From Actinomycetota bacterium (GTDB lineage Bacteria > Actinomycetota > Actinomycetes > Nanopelagicales > Nanopelagicaceae): DNA of 34,404 nt. The number at the start of each line of letters is the position of its first letter. Position 1 is the first letter of the stretch. Below are positions 1 through 8,503 of the stretch, in pieces. Below the pieces are notes generated by a model, which saw only the letters and a list, made by a program, of their open reading frames with translations, ran no database searches and was not told the origin of the DNA. The DNA lies in NCBI GenBank assembly GCA_009917815.1, contig RGER01000004.1, positions 1 through 34,404 of the forward strand, written 5' to 3'. The position numbers and the translations under genes are program-made.

Positions 1-1
1 T

Positions 2-1855
2 TTTCCAGACAATGGTTCCCTCCGAGTAAATATCGGCCATCTACTCACTAAATTCTCATTTCGAGTTGATGCGATTGCAGGCGAGACAAACAGTGTAGTT
101 TCACAGATCTGGGGAAGTGATCTCTCTTCGATCCCCTCCATCGTAGATACGCCAACTGCGCAGGTTGCTCCCGGATCCCAGATCACCGCAACTCCCACAA
201 ATAGCGGCACCGTATTGACGTATCTACTGCCAGGAGTCGCGGCCACTCCCTTGCCACCGGCGCCCACCTTTACTCTGCGATGGAGTGGCACACGTTTCCT
301 TGACGGTCCAGCGGGGGTAGTGAACACCACCACCAACAAGTATCGCTATGGCCAAATACATATCACGACGGTCAAGACGAAAGATGGTCCCCGTCTTGAG
401 ATCACCAACGACGTGCGCCTACACGACGAGTATTTAAAGGGAATTGGCGAGATGCCCTCTTCGTGGCCAGCGGCTGCCTTACAAGCTCAGGTCATTGCTA
501 TTCGTTCGTATGCGCTTACGAAACAGGGTGTTTTTCGCACTGAGTGCGATTGCGATATCTATGGCTCCACAAAGGATCTCTCCTTCGTGGGATATAGCAA
601 AGAGATAGAAGTGGGTTGGGGAAGTAAGTGGGTTGATGCGGTGAATGCGACTGCGGCCGATGAGCAGAATGGATTAGCTGTCACACTTAAAGGCAGGCCC
701 GTTTCTACCTTTTTCTTTACCTCCTCTGGGGGGCATACACAGGATGTCATCGATGTATGGGGGAGCAATCTCACTTGGCTGCAATCAGTACCGGATCCTT
801 GGAGTTTGGATCTATCGCTCAACCCGGGTTATGCCACCTGGACTAAATCAAAAACCCAATCGGAGATGGCGAAAGCGTTTCTCTTGCCCGATGTCGCCTC
901 ATATGTCATTGAGACGAGAACTCGCGGCGGCGGTGTAAAGAGCATCACTGCGCTCTCTAGTACGGGAAAGAGCTCCAAACTCTCGGGAGAGGTTTTTCGG
1001 TCGCGACTAAATTTGCCTTCTACCTATATTCAACGTCCGGTGGTATCGCTTACCTCATCGGATGACACCTTGCTTTCCATTGCGGTAGGGAAGTTCAGTT
1101 TCCCCAACGCTAAGTTCGCAGTCTTGACCACCGTTGACACTGAAACAGTTGAGGCGATAACTGCGGCACCGCTAGCACAACAGCTCAAGGCGCCGCTCTA
1201 TATTTCCTCCGGAGCTGAATTTGACACTCGAGTTGCTACCGAATTAATCCGTCGCAAAATCAATCAGGTCTACGTAGTAGGAAGTGATTCACAATTCAGC
1301 CCTAGATATTTTCAGGATTTAAAGAAACGCAAGATTTCCATCATTCGCATGGGAGGCATCAATCGTTACGCAGTGGCAGAGTCTGTCGCCGGGGCCATGA
1401 AAGGCGCGCCTCTCGTGGTGAGTAATCAAGACGTTGCATCACTCATGCCGTTCGTGAGTGAACTTGCGAGTGCCGGCAGGCCAATACTCTGGACGGCTCC
1501 GGGAGTTCTTCCGCGCCAAACGGCTCGCGCTCTCGCGCGCGCCAAGCAAGAGCCTTCACTCATTGGAATCGCTGACCATTTCGAAGTGGCGCTACTAACG
1601 CAAATTCCACTCGAGTTCGAAGACCTCCGAGCACTTGATGAAGAAGGCTTGGCCGCAACGGTCGAGCAGGTAGCAGTATCGAATGGCAGAGTGGTTGTGA
1701 CCGGCGAGGTGAGTGTCGGATCATTTGGTCTCTTCGCGCCGCATACCTCTCTTGCCTTACTTCGAGATTATCTTGATGAACACCCAGCGAGCTTGATCAT
1801 CTGTGCAGTACGGTTAAGTGCATCTGAGGTGTCAGAAGTCCGGGCCCTTTCGTAA
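2..1855 (+). CDS. SpoIID/LytB-domain cell-wall protein with cell-wall-binding repeats, 5' end outside window
   Basis: The frame is open from base 2 with no start needed, so this is the C-terminal 617 residues of a longer protein; a TTG at 215 is internal. A SpoIID/LytB-type domain (about residues 120-345) is shown by the segments EMPSSWPAAALQAQVIAIRSY, the Cys-x-Cys region ECDCDIYGST, SSGGHTQDV and the closing FRSRLNLPST. This family includes the sporulation transglycosylase SpoIID and amidase enhancers that act on peptidoglycan. It is followed by a region like cell wall binding repeat 2 (about residues 349-480, with AVLTTVDTETVEAITAAPLA and VYVVGSDSQFS), which in this family anchors proteins to the wall, so an extracytoplasmic location is inferred. 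The stop lies 2 bases from the stop of the opposing lysozyme-like gene. Any signal peptide would lie outside the window. The family call is firm; substrate and role are not known here. Confidence 0.85.
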   Translation, partial: FPDNGSLRVNIGHLLTKFSFRVDAIAGETNSVVSQIWGSDLSSIPSIVDTPTAQVAPGSQITATPTNSGTVLTYLLPGVAATPLPPAPTFTLRWSGTRFLDGPAGVVNTTTNKYRYGQIHITTVKTKDGPRLEITNDVRLHDEYLKGIGEMPSSWPAAALQAQVIAIRSYALTKQGVFRTECDCDIYGSTKDLSFVGYSKEIEVGWGSKWVDAVNATAADEQNGLAVTLKGRPVSTFFFTSSGGHTQDVIDVWGSNLTWLQSVPDPWSLDLSLNPGYATWTKSKTQSEMAKAFLLPDVASYVIETRTRGGGVKSITALSSTGKSSKLSGEVFRSRLNLPSTYIQRPVVSLTSSDDTLLSIAVGKFSFPNAKFAVLTTVDTETVEAITAAPLAQQLKAPLYISSGAEFDTRVATELIRRKINQVYVVGSDSQFSPRYFQDLKKRKISIIRMGGINRYAVAESVAGAMKGAPLVVSNQDVASLMPFVSELASAGRPILWTAPGVLPRQTARALARAKQEPSLIGIADHFEVALLTQIPLEFEDLRALDEEGLAATVEQVAVSNGRVVVTGEVSVGSFGLFAPHTSLALLRDYLDEHPASLIICAVRLSASEVSEVRALS

Positions 1856-1857
1856 CA

Positions 1858-2658
1858 CTATTGAAGTGTCACCGTGAGAGTAGACACTTTCTTTGCGCTC
1901 TTGCTCTTCACCCCGTACCTGTCCCACTCCACCTGATTCCATCTGAGTTGCGAAACTCCATACTCGTTGGCATGGGTCATGAACCAAAGGGCAACACGAG
2001 TTCTCTGCCAGGAAGTTATCTTGATGACCCTGCCCGAGTGGGTAGCTCTTATTTTTCCCCACTCTTCACTCGCTTGCGAGATGACATCTTCAGCCGGCGT
2101 ATGAACATGAGAACCAAATTTATGGAAACGACAGGCGATGAGTGTGGGGTCGTTGAGCGCTTGAGTGAGTGCAAGTGCTCGCCCTTCCCACTTTTCATAC
2201 GCGCTACCCGCGGCTGACCGCTGGACCTCTTGAGCTGCTTCGGCGAGCGGCATTTTCTCCCAACCCGGTATTGAGATCAATGCGCTATAAAAGCGGCTTG
2301 TTGCGCGGGCTGGATCCATAATCGATGCTCGATCGCCCCATCCTTGAGAGGGTCGTTGCTGGAAAATTCCGAGTGAGTCTCGATCGCCATAATCAAGATT
2401 ACGTAATTTTGATTCTTGTTGCGCTGCAGTAAAGGCCACCGAAATCGCTCGCTCAGGGATGCCTCGTCGATAGGCGACCGCCGCGATTGTTGCCGCATTC
2501 GCACTCTGCTCGCTGTCGAGAGAGAACTCTTCAGCTTCAGTGGTAATGGTGCAGCCCGGAAGTACTAACGCGTCATGTACGCGTGCGTATCCCCACTTAC
2601 CTAGCAAGCTAAGGAGTACGCCAGTAAGTACTAGGGCAAGAAGTTTGCGCACTTTCAA
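1858..2658 (-). CDS. Secreted lysozyme-like hypothetical protein
   Basis: About 266 residues if started at the TTG at 2658, whose TTGA overlaps the TGA stop of dapD and implies translational coupling; a GTG at 2652 and a TTG at 2694 are alternatives. The N-terminus [19 protein letters not shown] is a membrane or signal segment. The middle part ([20 protein letters not shown] then [17 protein letters not shown]) resembles the lysozyme-like fold of actinobacterial proteins often annotated as heavy metal transporter or hypothetical, with a candidate catalytic Glu in QQESKL. The C-terminal part ([20 protein letters not shown]) matches the conserved tail of that family. I infer an extracellular or membrane-anchored protein acting on the cell wall; no enzymatic activity is demonstrated by the sequence. 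Confidence 0.7.
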   Translation of the reverse strand: MKVRKLLALVLTGVLLSLLGKWGYARVHDALVLPGCTITTEAEEFSLDSEQSANAATIAAVAYRRGIPERAISVAFTAAQQESKLRNLDYGDRDSLGIFQQRPSQGWGDRASIMDPARATSRFYSALISIPGWEKMPLAEAAQEVQRSAAGSAYEKWEGRALALTQALNDPTLIACRFHKFGSHVHTPAEDVISQASEEWGKIRATHSGRVIKITSWQRTRVALWFMTHANEYGVSQLRWNQVEWDRYGVKSKSAKKVSTLTVTLQ

Positions 2659-3584
2659 TCGTTGCTGTGAAGCACCGAATTGAGACCGCCCCAATTTCCG
2701 CTGCGGGGCAATGCTTCGAGTGAGCCATCAGTCGAATTCCGACGGAAGAGCATTCCGCGCGCTCCAGAGAGTTCACGGGCTTTCACCACAGTGCCATCGG
2801 GTAGACGGATCTTGGAAGCCGCTGTGACATAAGCGCCGGCTTCTACGATGCATTCATCGCCCAAAGAGATTCCGATTCCTGCGTTAGCTCCGATCAACGA
2901 ACCCTTTCCGACGGAAATAACCTCTTTCCCGCCGCCACTGAGAGTTCCCATGATCGAGGCGCCGCCGCCGATATCGCTGCCATCTCCCACTACGACGCCT
3001 GCTGAGATTCGACCCTCCACCATTGAAGCGCCCAGAGTGCCGGCATTGAAATTCACAAAACCCTCGTGCATGACGGTCGTACCACTAGCAAGGTGTGCAC
3101 CGAGTCGGACACGGTCCGCATCTGCGATACGTACTCCGCTCGGGATCACGTAATCGACCATGCGAGGAAATTTATCGACACCGTAGACATGCAGAGAGCC
3201 GCGGGCTTTGAGCGCCAGGCGTACCTCGTCGAAATCATCTACCGCGCAGGGACCGGCAGAGGTCCAGACCACATTCGGCAAGAGACCAAATATGCCGTCG
3301 AGATTAATACTGTGCGGGGCTACCAGCCGATGTGAGAGGAGGTGTAAACGTAGGTAGACATCAGCGACATCGGTGGGCGGTGCTTGAAGATCGATATCGC
3401 ACGTAACGAGTTCGGTAGCGACGCGCCGTTGCTCGTCGTGGGCCACCAGCGGAGCCAGGGTGACGGGGAGGAGTTCTCCTAGCGAAGGTGCCGGGAAGAA
3501 AACGTCCAGGATCTTGCCGCTGACATGGCGAGTGGCCAGGCCGGTGGCCCGTGCCCGCGAGTGGGTGCTAGATGTGCTGCTCAT
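2655..3584 (-). CDS. dapD: 2,3,4,5-tetrahydropyridine-2,6-dicarboxylate N-succinyltransferase
   Basis: DapD transfers succinyl from succinyl-CoA to tetrahydrodipicolinate in the succinylase branch of meso-diaminopimelate and lysine synthesis (cytoplasmic trimer). The 309-residue protein has the left-handed beta-helix hexapeptide pattern ([39 protein letters not shown]) and the actinobacterial-type signatures [14 protein letters not shown] and GTLSGGG. I chose the ATG at 3584 rather than the upstream 3617 because a TACGGT -10 box ends exactly 7 bases before it, as in a leaderless mRNA; the upstream extension would overlap dapE. The gene is divergent from dapE with only 18 bases between the start codons, and both enzymes serve the same pathway. 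The downstream lysozyme-like gene is coupled to it. Confidence 0.96.
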   Translation of the reverse strand: MSSTSSTHSRARATGLATRHVSGKILDVFFPAPSLGELLPVTLAPLVAHDEQRRVATELVTCDIDLQAPPTDVADVYLRLHLLSHRLVAPHSINLDGIFGLLPNVVWTSAGPCAVDDFDEVRLALKARGSLHVYGVDKFPRMVDYVIPSGVRIADADRVRLGAHLASGTTVMHEGFVNFNAGTLGASMVEGRISAGVVVGDGSDIGGGASIMGTLSGGGKEVISVGKGSLIGANAGIGISLGDECIVEAGAYVTAASKIRLPDGTVVKARELSGARGMLFRRNSTDGSLEALPRSGNWGGLNSVLHSND

Positions 3585-3590
3585 GTCCGA

Positions 3591-3597
3591 TACCGTA
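3591..3597. promoter_or_regulatory. Shared bidirectional -10 box between dapD and dapE
   Basis: The 18-base gap between dapD (ATG at 3584, minus) and dapE (GTG at 3603, plus) contains TACCGTA. On the plus strand TACCGT (3591-3596) ends 6 bases before the dapE GTG. On the minus strand TACGGT (3597-3592) ends 7 bases before the dapD ATG. Both fit TANNNT with the spacing expected of leaderless transcripts. No good -35 is visible on either side. There is no room for two separate -10 boxes, so the two promoters must overlap. Confidence 0.65.
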
Positions 3598-3602
3598 CCC
3601 GT

Positions 3603-4658
3603 GTGCTCGATCTTCATGCGGATTTAGCCGACCTCACGGCGGCGTTAATTGATATTCCTAGCGTTTCCGGCGAGGAAGCGGCCCTGGCTGACGCCATCGA
3701 GGAGGCCTTGCGCGCGCAAGCCCCCCACCTCGCCATCGCTCGCGACGGCAATTCCCTCATCGCCCGTACTGAACTCGGCCTCCCTTCGCGTGTTGTGTTG
3801 GCTGGTCATATCGACACGGTACCGATCGCAGATAACCTGCCCAGCACTGTCGAAGGTGAGCGCCTCTACGGGTGCGGCGCCACTGATATGAAGAGCGGCG
3901 TAGCGATCCAGCTCCACCTTGCTGTCACTCTTACGGACCCACGAGCGGATCTGACTTTCTTCTTCTATGAATGTGAAGAGGTTGAAGCGGCCAGGAATGG
4001 ACTTGCGCGCATCGCAGTGAACTCGCCGGAGCAACTTGCAGCCGATTTTGCCATTCTGTTGGAGCCCACCAATGGAGTAGTAGAAGGTGGATGCCAGGGA
4101 ACCATGCGAGCCGAAGTGACCGTGCGTGGAGTTCGGGCGCATTCGGCGCGCGCATGGCTCGGAGAAAATGCGATCCATGAAGCACATGAAATTCTCACTG
4201 CGCTGGCTGAATACGAAGCTGAGCGCGTGATCGTTGATGGACTTGAATACCGTGAAGGATTACAAGCAGTGGCCATCAAGGGCGGCGTTGCTGGAAATGT
4301 GATTCCAGATGAACTTGTGGTGGCCGTTAATTATCGATTCGCCCCGTCTAAGAGTGAGGCAGATGCGGAACGATTCCTTCGCCGCTTCTTTGATGGATAC
4401 GCGCTCACCATTGTTGATCGCGCACCGGGCGCACTCCCGGGACTCAATGTTCCGATCGCGCAAGATTTTATTGCTGCTGTGGGTGAACCTCCAGCTCCAA
4501 AATTTGGTTGGACAGATGTTGCTCGCTTTTCGGCGCTCGGTATTCCCGCGGTGAATTACGGCCCGGGAAATCCAGCGCTTGCCCACACCGAAGACGAGAA
4601 TGTAGATATCTCGCTTATCTATGAAGGCGCTTCTACGCTCTTGAAATGGCTCTCATGA
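3603..4658 (+). CDS. dapE: Succinyl-diaminopimelate desuccinylase (M20 metallopeptidase family)
   Basis: DapE hydrolyses N-succinyl-LL-diaminopimelate to LL-diaminopimelate and succinate, the step that completes the succinylase route opened by DapD. The 351-residue protein shows the M20 dinuclear-zinc ligands in order: H69 and D71 in AGHIDTVP, D95 in GATDMKSG, the catalytic/ligand pair E125-E126 in YECEEVE, a Glu in LLEPTNG, and a late His in [11 protein letters not shown] chose GTG at 3603 ([19 protein letters not shown]) because it matches the family N-terminus and lies 6 bases after a TACCGT -10 box; an open extension back to 3525 would run into dapD. The stop overlaps the next gene as ATGA. 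Expected length for actinobacterial DapE. Confidence 0.95.
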   Translation: MLDLHADLADLTAALIDIPSVSGEEAALADAIEEALRAQAPHLAIARDGNSLIARTELGLPSRVVLAGHIDTVPIADNLPSTVEGERLYGCGATDMKSGVAIQLHLAVTLTDPRADLTFFFYECEEVEAARNGLARIAVNSPEQLAADFAILLEPTNGVVEGGCQGTMRAEVTVRGVRAHSARAWLGENAIHEAHEILTALAEYEAERVIVDGLEYREGLQAVAIKGGVAGNVIPDELVVAVNYRFAPSKSEADAERFLRRFFDGYALTIVDRAPGALPGLNVPIAQDFIAAVGEPPAPKFGWTDVARFSALGIPAVNYGPGNPALAHTEDENVDISLIYEGASTLLKWLS

Positions 4659-5203
4659 CCGAGATCAAAGTATGTGTCTACTGTTCCTCTTCGCTCGACA
4701 TCGACGAGAAATATATTGAATTAGCAAGCAATGTAGGTAAAGGAATTGCCGAACGTGGCTGGAGGCTTGTCTCTGGTGGCGGAAATATTTCAATGATGGG
4801 TGCTGTTGCTCAAGGCGCTCGCGCTGCGGGTGGACACACGCTTGGGATCATTCCGCAAGCATTGATGGAAAGAGAAGTGGGTGATACTGAGGCCGACGAA
4901 TTGATCATCGTCGACGATATGAGAGTGCGCAAGGGGCTCATGGAATCGCATTCAAACGCTTTTCTGGCGTTACCTGGAGGAATCGGAACGCTTGAAGAGC
5001 TCTTTGAAATTTGGGTGGGTAGGTATCTCTCGTTCCACTCTCATCCAGTCGTAGTGCTTGACCCTTATGACGATTTTGCGTTCTTGCACAATCAAATTGA
5101 TCACCTGGCAAAGAAAGGTTTCATCAAGTCTGGTCAGCGGGAAATCCTTAGATGGACAAAATCGGTAGATGAGGCTCTAGATGCGTGCGAGAGTGATTCT
5201 TAG
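4655..5203 (+). CDS. LOG-family protein (TIGR00730; cytokinin-type nucleoside monophosphate phosphoribohydrolase family)
   Basis: 182 residues in a Rossmann-like fold. The family motif PGGIGTLEELFE and the upstream DMRVRKGLMESHSNAFLALP carry the conserved Arg/Lys and nucleotide-binding residues of LOG proteins, which remove ribose 5-phosphate from N6-modified AMP; older databases call these lysine decarboxylases in error. SGGGNISMMGAVAQGARAAGG is the first conserved block. Start ATG at 4655 overlaps the dapE stop (ATGA); an ATG at 4646 is a less likely alternative. A LOG gene (Rv1205) also lies shortly after dapE in M. tuberculosis, from memory. The physiological substrate in bacteria is usually unknown. 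Confidence 0.88.
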   Translation: MTEIKVCVYCSSSLDIDEKYIELASNVGKGIAERGWRLVSGGGNISMMGAVAQGARAAGGHTLGIIPQALMEREVGDTEADELIIVDDMRVRKGLMESHSNAFLALPGGIGTLEELFEIWVGRYLSFHSHPVVVLDPYDDFAFLHNQIDHLAKKGFIKSGQREILRWTKSVDEALDACESDS

Positions 5204-5205
5204 AA

Positions 5206-5787
5206 ATGTGGGGATTAAGCACGGGCGAATGGGTTATGGGCGGAGTGCTGATACTTGTTGCACTTCTCTGGGTCTGCACGGCGCCGCGCGCTCTAGGATT
5301 TAAGTCTCCACCTCCAATAACTCGCGAAATTGAAATTGTGATTGATATTGATGCCCCTCCTGCCCGCGTGTGGGATGCCATTGTTGACTGGGAGGGACAG
5401 AGCGAGTGGATGGCACTCACACAAGTGTGGGTTGAGCCGGGTGCGCTTCGCGCTGGTGTCGGTGCGCGCATTGAAGCATTCACCGGGTTGCGGGCGCGAA
5501 AAGCATCGGCAGAGGGACTCCCACTCTTCGGCTTTCTCGACACCATGACGGTGACTCGATGGGAGGCCCCTACTCGATGCGACGTTCTCCATACAGGCAG
5601 CGTTGTAAAAGGAACCGGGACATTCATCGTGGAGCCACGGGGAGAGGCCTCTCGCTTTCGCTGGAGTGAAGTCGTTGAAGTGCCCTTCGGATATCTGGGA
5701 GCCCTGCTCTGGCCCTTTGCCCGCGTGGGTTTACTGGGCAGTGTGAAATTCTCATTAAAGGCTTTGGCTCGTTCCCTCCAAAGTTGA
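5206..5787 (+). CDS. SRPBCC-family (polyketide cyclase/START-like) protein with N-terminal membrane segment
   Basis: 193 residues, starting 2 bases after the LOG-family stop, so probably in the dapE operon. Residues 8-28 (EWVMGGVLILVALLWVCTAP) are a single membrane segment. Residues about 43-180 look like an SRPBCC helix-grip domain: EIVIDIDAPPARVWDAIVDW is the typical first strand and helix, and SRFRWSEVVEVPFG is a typical late strand. Such domains bind hydrophobic ligands or lipids. No catalytic residue can be assigned. An internal ATG at 5236 would shorten the membrane segment and is less likely. Confidence 0.6.
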   Translation: MWGLSTGEWVMGGVLILVALLWVCTAPRALGFKSPPPITREIEIVIDIDAPPARVWDAIVDWEGQSEWMALTQVWVEPGALRAGVGARIEAFTGLRARKASAEGLPLFGFLDTMTVTRWEAPTRCDVLHTGSVVKGTGTFIVEPRGEASRFRWSEVVEVPFGYLGALLWPFARVGLLGSVKFSLKALARSLQS

Positions 5788-5810
5788 CCCATTCACGCTC
5801 TCCAGCCCGG

Positions 5811-5816
5811 TACCGT
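5811..5816 (+). promoter_or_regulatory. -10 box of a leaderless promoter for the sigma-region-4-like gene
   Basis: TACCGT at 5811-5816 ends 7 bases before the GTG at 5824, and no Shine-Dalgarno sequence lies between. The same hexamer precedes dapE. A TTGACC at 5784 is 21 bases upstream, too far for a normal -35. Confidence 0.55.
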
Positions 5817-5823
5817 CAGAGGC

Positions 5824-6051
5824 GTGAATGAGCACAACTCCCTGGGTCCGCTCCTTGGCGCCCCCGAATTGCTCGCTCGCCTGCCCCAAGAGGAGCAGAT
5901 TCTGATCACCTTGCATTACGTGAAGGGGCGCAGCCCGGAGGAGATTGCCGCCCTGCTGGGCGTGCCTACTCGCTCAGTAGAGGTCATTTTGCGCCAAGGG
6001 CGCGCTCGATTGCTCGGTTTTTTGGGGATCTCGGAGGAGTTTGAAGGGTAA
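5824..6051 (+). CDS. Solitary sigma-70 region-4-like helix-turn-helix protein
   Basis: A 75-residue protein whose residues about 18-62 resemble region 4 of ECF sigma factors: LARLPQEEQILITLHYVKG then SPEEIAALLGVPTRSVEVIL and RQGRARLL, the usual LP-x-R/E-LHY, EIA-LG and R-AR-L pattern. There is no region 2, so it cannot act as a complete sigma factor; it could bind DNA or another regulator, or be a remnant. It begins with GTG just after a TACCGT box, suggesting its own leaderless transcript. It is the only sigma-like gene in a block where M. tuberculosis carries sigE. I do not recognise a named family. Confidence 0.65.
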   Translation: MNEHNSLGPLLGAPELLARLPQEEQILITLHYVKGRSPEEIAALLGVPTRSVEVILRQGRARLLGFLGISEEFEG

Positions 6052-6163
6052 GAAACGGCTCGGAGCTGCCGATTCAAGCGTGGAAACGAGCGGATTTTGG
6101 TCTCCGGGCGCCCCCTCTGGGATACTTATGAGAGGGAAAAACCCCAACCCCGAGGAGTGATGT

Positions 6164-6343
6164 ATGGCCGCCATGAAGCCGCGGACTGGAAACGGTCCGA
6201 TGGAAGTCACCAAAGAGGGTCGCGGATTGGTGATGCGAGTTCCACTCGAAGGCGGCGGCCGCCTAGTCGTTGAACTCAATGGCGCAGAAGCCCAAGAATT
6301 GGGCGATGCCTTACACGCAGCAGTTCTTCTCGTTAAGAAGTAG
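6164..6343 (+). CDS. DUF3117 small protein
   Basis: A 59-residue protein too short for many gene callers. Its sequence (MAAMKPRTGNGPMEVTKEG, then LVMRVPLEGGGRLVVELNGA) closely matches the strongly conserved actinobacterial DUF3117 family (Rv1211 in M. tuberculosis), whose function is unknown. A good Shine-Dalgarno GAGGAG at 6152-6157 is 6 bases before the ATG. The next gene, pepA, starts 3 bases after the stop, so they are probably co-transcribed. The C-terminus VLLVKK differs from typical members. The preceding 112 bases hold no gene; GATACT at 6121-6126 with a poor TTGGTC 18 bases upstream is a possible promoter. Confidence 0.92.
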   Translation: MAAMKPRTGNGPMEVTKEGRGLVMRVPLEGGGRLVVELNGAEAQELGDALHAAVLLVKK

Positions 6344-6346
6344 GCC

Positions 6347-7792
6347 ATGCCGCCACGGCTGGTAATTGGCGCCTCGCGCACCACCGAAACACGGATCCTC
6401 GCCGTTCGCGCAGATGATCTAGATTCACATCTCGCTTCCTATGTTCTTGATCGCGACCTTGCGGTCGATCTTCCTACCTTCACGGGTGGAGCCGGCGAGG
6501 TCGGTGAACTCTCAGCAACCACTTCGGCTACATCAGGTTCAGGGGTGCGCTGTCGATTAATCCTTGTGGGGCTCGGATCGGCCAGGCCAGCAGAGGTGCG
6601 CAAAGCCGGAGCAGCGGCAGGTCGTCGTGTACGCGGTAAAGAGAGCCGCATCTCGGTCCACATTGGTTTAGCTCATGCGAGTGCATTCCTCACCTCGCTC
6701 TCTCTAGCAACATATGCGTTTAATGAGGTGAAGTCTCTCTCCGAAGGCATTAAACAATTAGAGAGAATTGAAATTGATACAAAAGTAAAGTGGAGTAAAT
6801 TAGCGCACACTCAATCGGTCATCGACGGTATTTTTCTAGCCCGAGATTTGGTTCACACTCCAGCAAATATCAAGAGCCCTGCGTGGATGGCTGCGCAATC
6901 GGTCTTGGTTGCCGAGGCTCATGGTCTAGGCAGTCGCGTTCGCGAAGAGCGTGAACTTGAGAAAGAAGGCTTCGGCGGAATTCTCGCTGTCGGAAAATCT
7001 TCGCGCGACCGTGGTCCTCGCTTTATTGAATTAACCTATGCCCCACGCGGAAGCGCAAAGTGGCCCCACGTAGTTCTCATAGGCAAAGGAATCGTTTTCG
7101 ATACCGGCGGTATTTCGCTTAAACGTCCGTACGACATCATGATTCCTATGAAGAGCGATATGGCTGGAGTGGCAGGCATTATCGGCACTATGTCGACCCT
7201 TTCGGTCATTAAACCTAAGGTCCGTGTGACGGCACTCCTTGCTTGTGCCGAAAACACCATCTCCGGCACTGCTCAGCGACCTTCCGATGTCATTACTCAC
7301 TTTGGTGGAAGCACGGTAGAGGTAAAGGATACGGATGCTGAAGGCAGGCTGGTCTTGGCGGATGCGCTTGCGTACTCCGCGACTGTGTTGAAACCAGACG
7401 TGGTGATCGACATGGCAACGTTAACTGGAGCAGCTACCTTGGGATTAGGTCGACAATATGCCGCCCTTTACTCCAATAATGATGAGCTCGCACTCGAGCT
7501 GGAAGAAGCCGGGCTGGCCTCTGGCGACCGTGCTTGGCGGATGCCATTAGTAGATGATTACCGTGAATCGATTCGTAGTGATATTGCAGATTTAAGTAAT
7601 ACCTCTTCCGGAGGCGTAGGAGCTGGCTCCATCACCGCTGCACTTTTTCTGCAGCATTTTGTGGGCGATTATCGCTGGGCTCACCTAGATATCGCAGGCA
7701 GCGGCAGGTCCGAAGTGGATGCTGGGGAAAATATCAAGGGCGGTACTGGCTATGGAGTTCGAATCCTCACCGAATGGTTGGCTAAACAATGA
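6347..7792 (+). CDS. pepA: Leucyl (M17 family) aminopeptidase
   Basis: Cytosolic metallo-aminopeptidase that releases N-terminal residues from peptides. The 481-residue protein has a variable N-terminal domain (1-150) and a C-terminal catalytic domain with the M17 metal and active-site residues: K and D in GKGIVFDTGG (about 246-255), D in MKSDMAG, and D, E and R in DTDAEGRLVLADAL (from about 328), a one-residue variant of the NTDAEGRL signature. It starts 3 bases after DUF3117 and overlaps the following methyltransferase as ATGA. Length is a little below the 500 residues typical of E. coli PepA. Confidence 0.94.
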   Translation: MPPRLVIGASRTTETRILAVRADDLDSHLASYVLDRDLAVDLPTFTGGAGEVGELSATTSATSGSGVRCRLILVGLGSARPAEVRKAGAAAGRRVRGKESRISVHIGLAHASAFLTSLSLATYAFNEVKSLSEGIKQLERIEIDTKVKWSKLAHTQSVIDGIFLARDLVHTPANIKSPAWMAAQSVLVAEAHGLGSRVREERELEKEGFGGILAVGKSSRDRGPRFIELTYAPRGSAKWPHVVLIGKGIVFDTGGISLKRPYDIMIPMKSDMAGVAGIIGTMSTLSVIKPKVRVTALLACAENTISGTAQRPSDVITHFGGSTVEVKDTDAEGRLVLADALAYSATVLKPDVVIDMATLTGAATLGLGRQYAALYSNNDELALELEEAGLASGDRAWRMPLVDDYRESIRSDIADLSNTSSGGVGAGSITAALFLQHFVGDYRWAHLDIAGSGRSEVDAGENIKGGTGYGVRILTEWLAKQ

Positions 7793-8406
7793 ATAGTGTG
7801 AATGCTTTCATCGAAAATTTCCGAAGTGAAGATGAGGCATTGATCGCAGCGCGGGCCCGCGCGCTAGAAGTGGGTAGCAACGAGCCGAGCGCAGCAGTGG
7901 GTGCGCTCTCTGCATTTTTTGCCGAGTTGATTGATGCCAGAAATGTAGTCGAAGCTCGCACGGGAGTCGGCGTAACAGCGTTATGGCTGCTTCGCGGTTT
8001 AGATAAAGATGCTGTGCTCACAAGCATCGACGCGGAGGCCGAACATATTCGGCTAGCTCGCGAATCTCTCTCTCAATACCCTGCCACACAAATCCGATTG
8101 ATCTCTGGTGAGCCGCTGGAACTCCTCGGAAGATTGACCGACGGGGCCTATGACATGGTCTCCCTCCGGCTTGATGCGCGTGATTTGGCGGTGGCGATCG
8201 AAGAGTCTCATCGCCTTCTCCGAGCAGGTGGCATCCTCTTCATTTCAAACGCTTTGGGTGAGGGCAAGGTTCCCGATCCGGCCCAGCGCGATGAGGTGAC
8301 GATCGCTATTCGAGAGGCGGGACGCCACCTAAAGAGCGATGATGAACGCTGGCGTACCACGCTCATCCCGGTGGGCGATGGCGTGCTGGTGGCATTCCGC
8401 CTCTAA
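7789..8406 (+). CDS. O-methyltransferase-like protein with altered active site
   Basis: 205 residues, coupled to pepA by an ATGA overlap. The body aligns by eye with the actinobacterial class I SAM-dependent O-methyltransferase (Rv1220c type) encoded next to sigE-htrA: VTALWLLRGLDKDAVLTSID, AYDMVSLRLDARDL, HRLLRAGGILFISNAL, DPAQRDEVTIAIRE and LIPVGDGVLVA are recognisable. The SAM loop, usually E-x-GTGxG, reads VEARTGVGV, losing the first Gly. The block that normally reads like D-A-D-K and binds the divalent metal reads SLRLDARDL, without the Asp pair and Lys. The fold is probably kept but catalysis by the usual metal-dependent mechanism looks doubtful. Confidence 0.72.
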   Translation: MNSVNAFIENFRSEDEALIAARARALEVGSNEPSAAVGALSAFFAELIDARNVVEARTGVGVTALWLLRGLDKDAVLTSIDAEAEHIRLARESLSQYPATQIRLISGEPLELLGRLTDGAYDMVSLRLDARDLAVAIEESHRLLRAGGILFISNALGEGKVPDPAQRDEVTIAIREAGRHLKSDDERWRTTLIPVGDGVLVAFRL

Positions 8407-8476
8407 TACCCAGGGAGTTTTCAGACTTACTTCAGCAAGATCCAAAGCGAGTGCGCGATAGTCGCGATATTGGGCA

Positions 8477-8482
8477 TAGATT
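8477..8482 (+). promoter_or_regulatory. Possible -10 box of htrA
   Basis: TAGATT at 8477-8482 fits TANNNT in the 97-base gap before htrA and would give a leader of about 14 bases carrying the GGGGGAG purine run. No clear -35 is visible. Confidence 0.35.
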
Positions 8483-8503
8483 GAGAAGCGAAATGGGGGA
8501 GTG

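Noticed and set aside
3645-4187. Minus-strand open frames of up to 180 codons within dapE
   Set aside because: They are shadows of dapE, with no recognisable domain or start signal.
6052-6163. Possible terminator hairpin (CGGC/GCCG near 6056-6071) before DUF3117
   Set aside because: The stem is short and no T-run follows.
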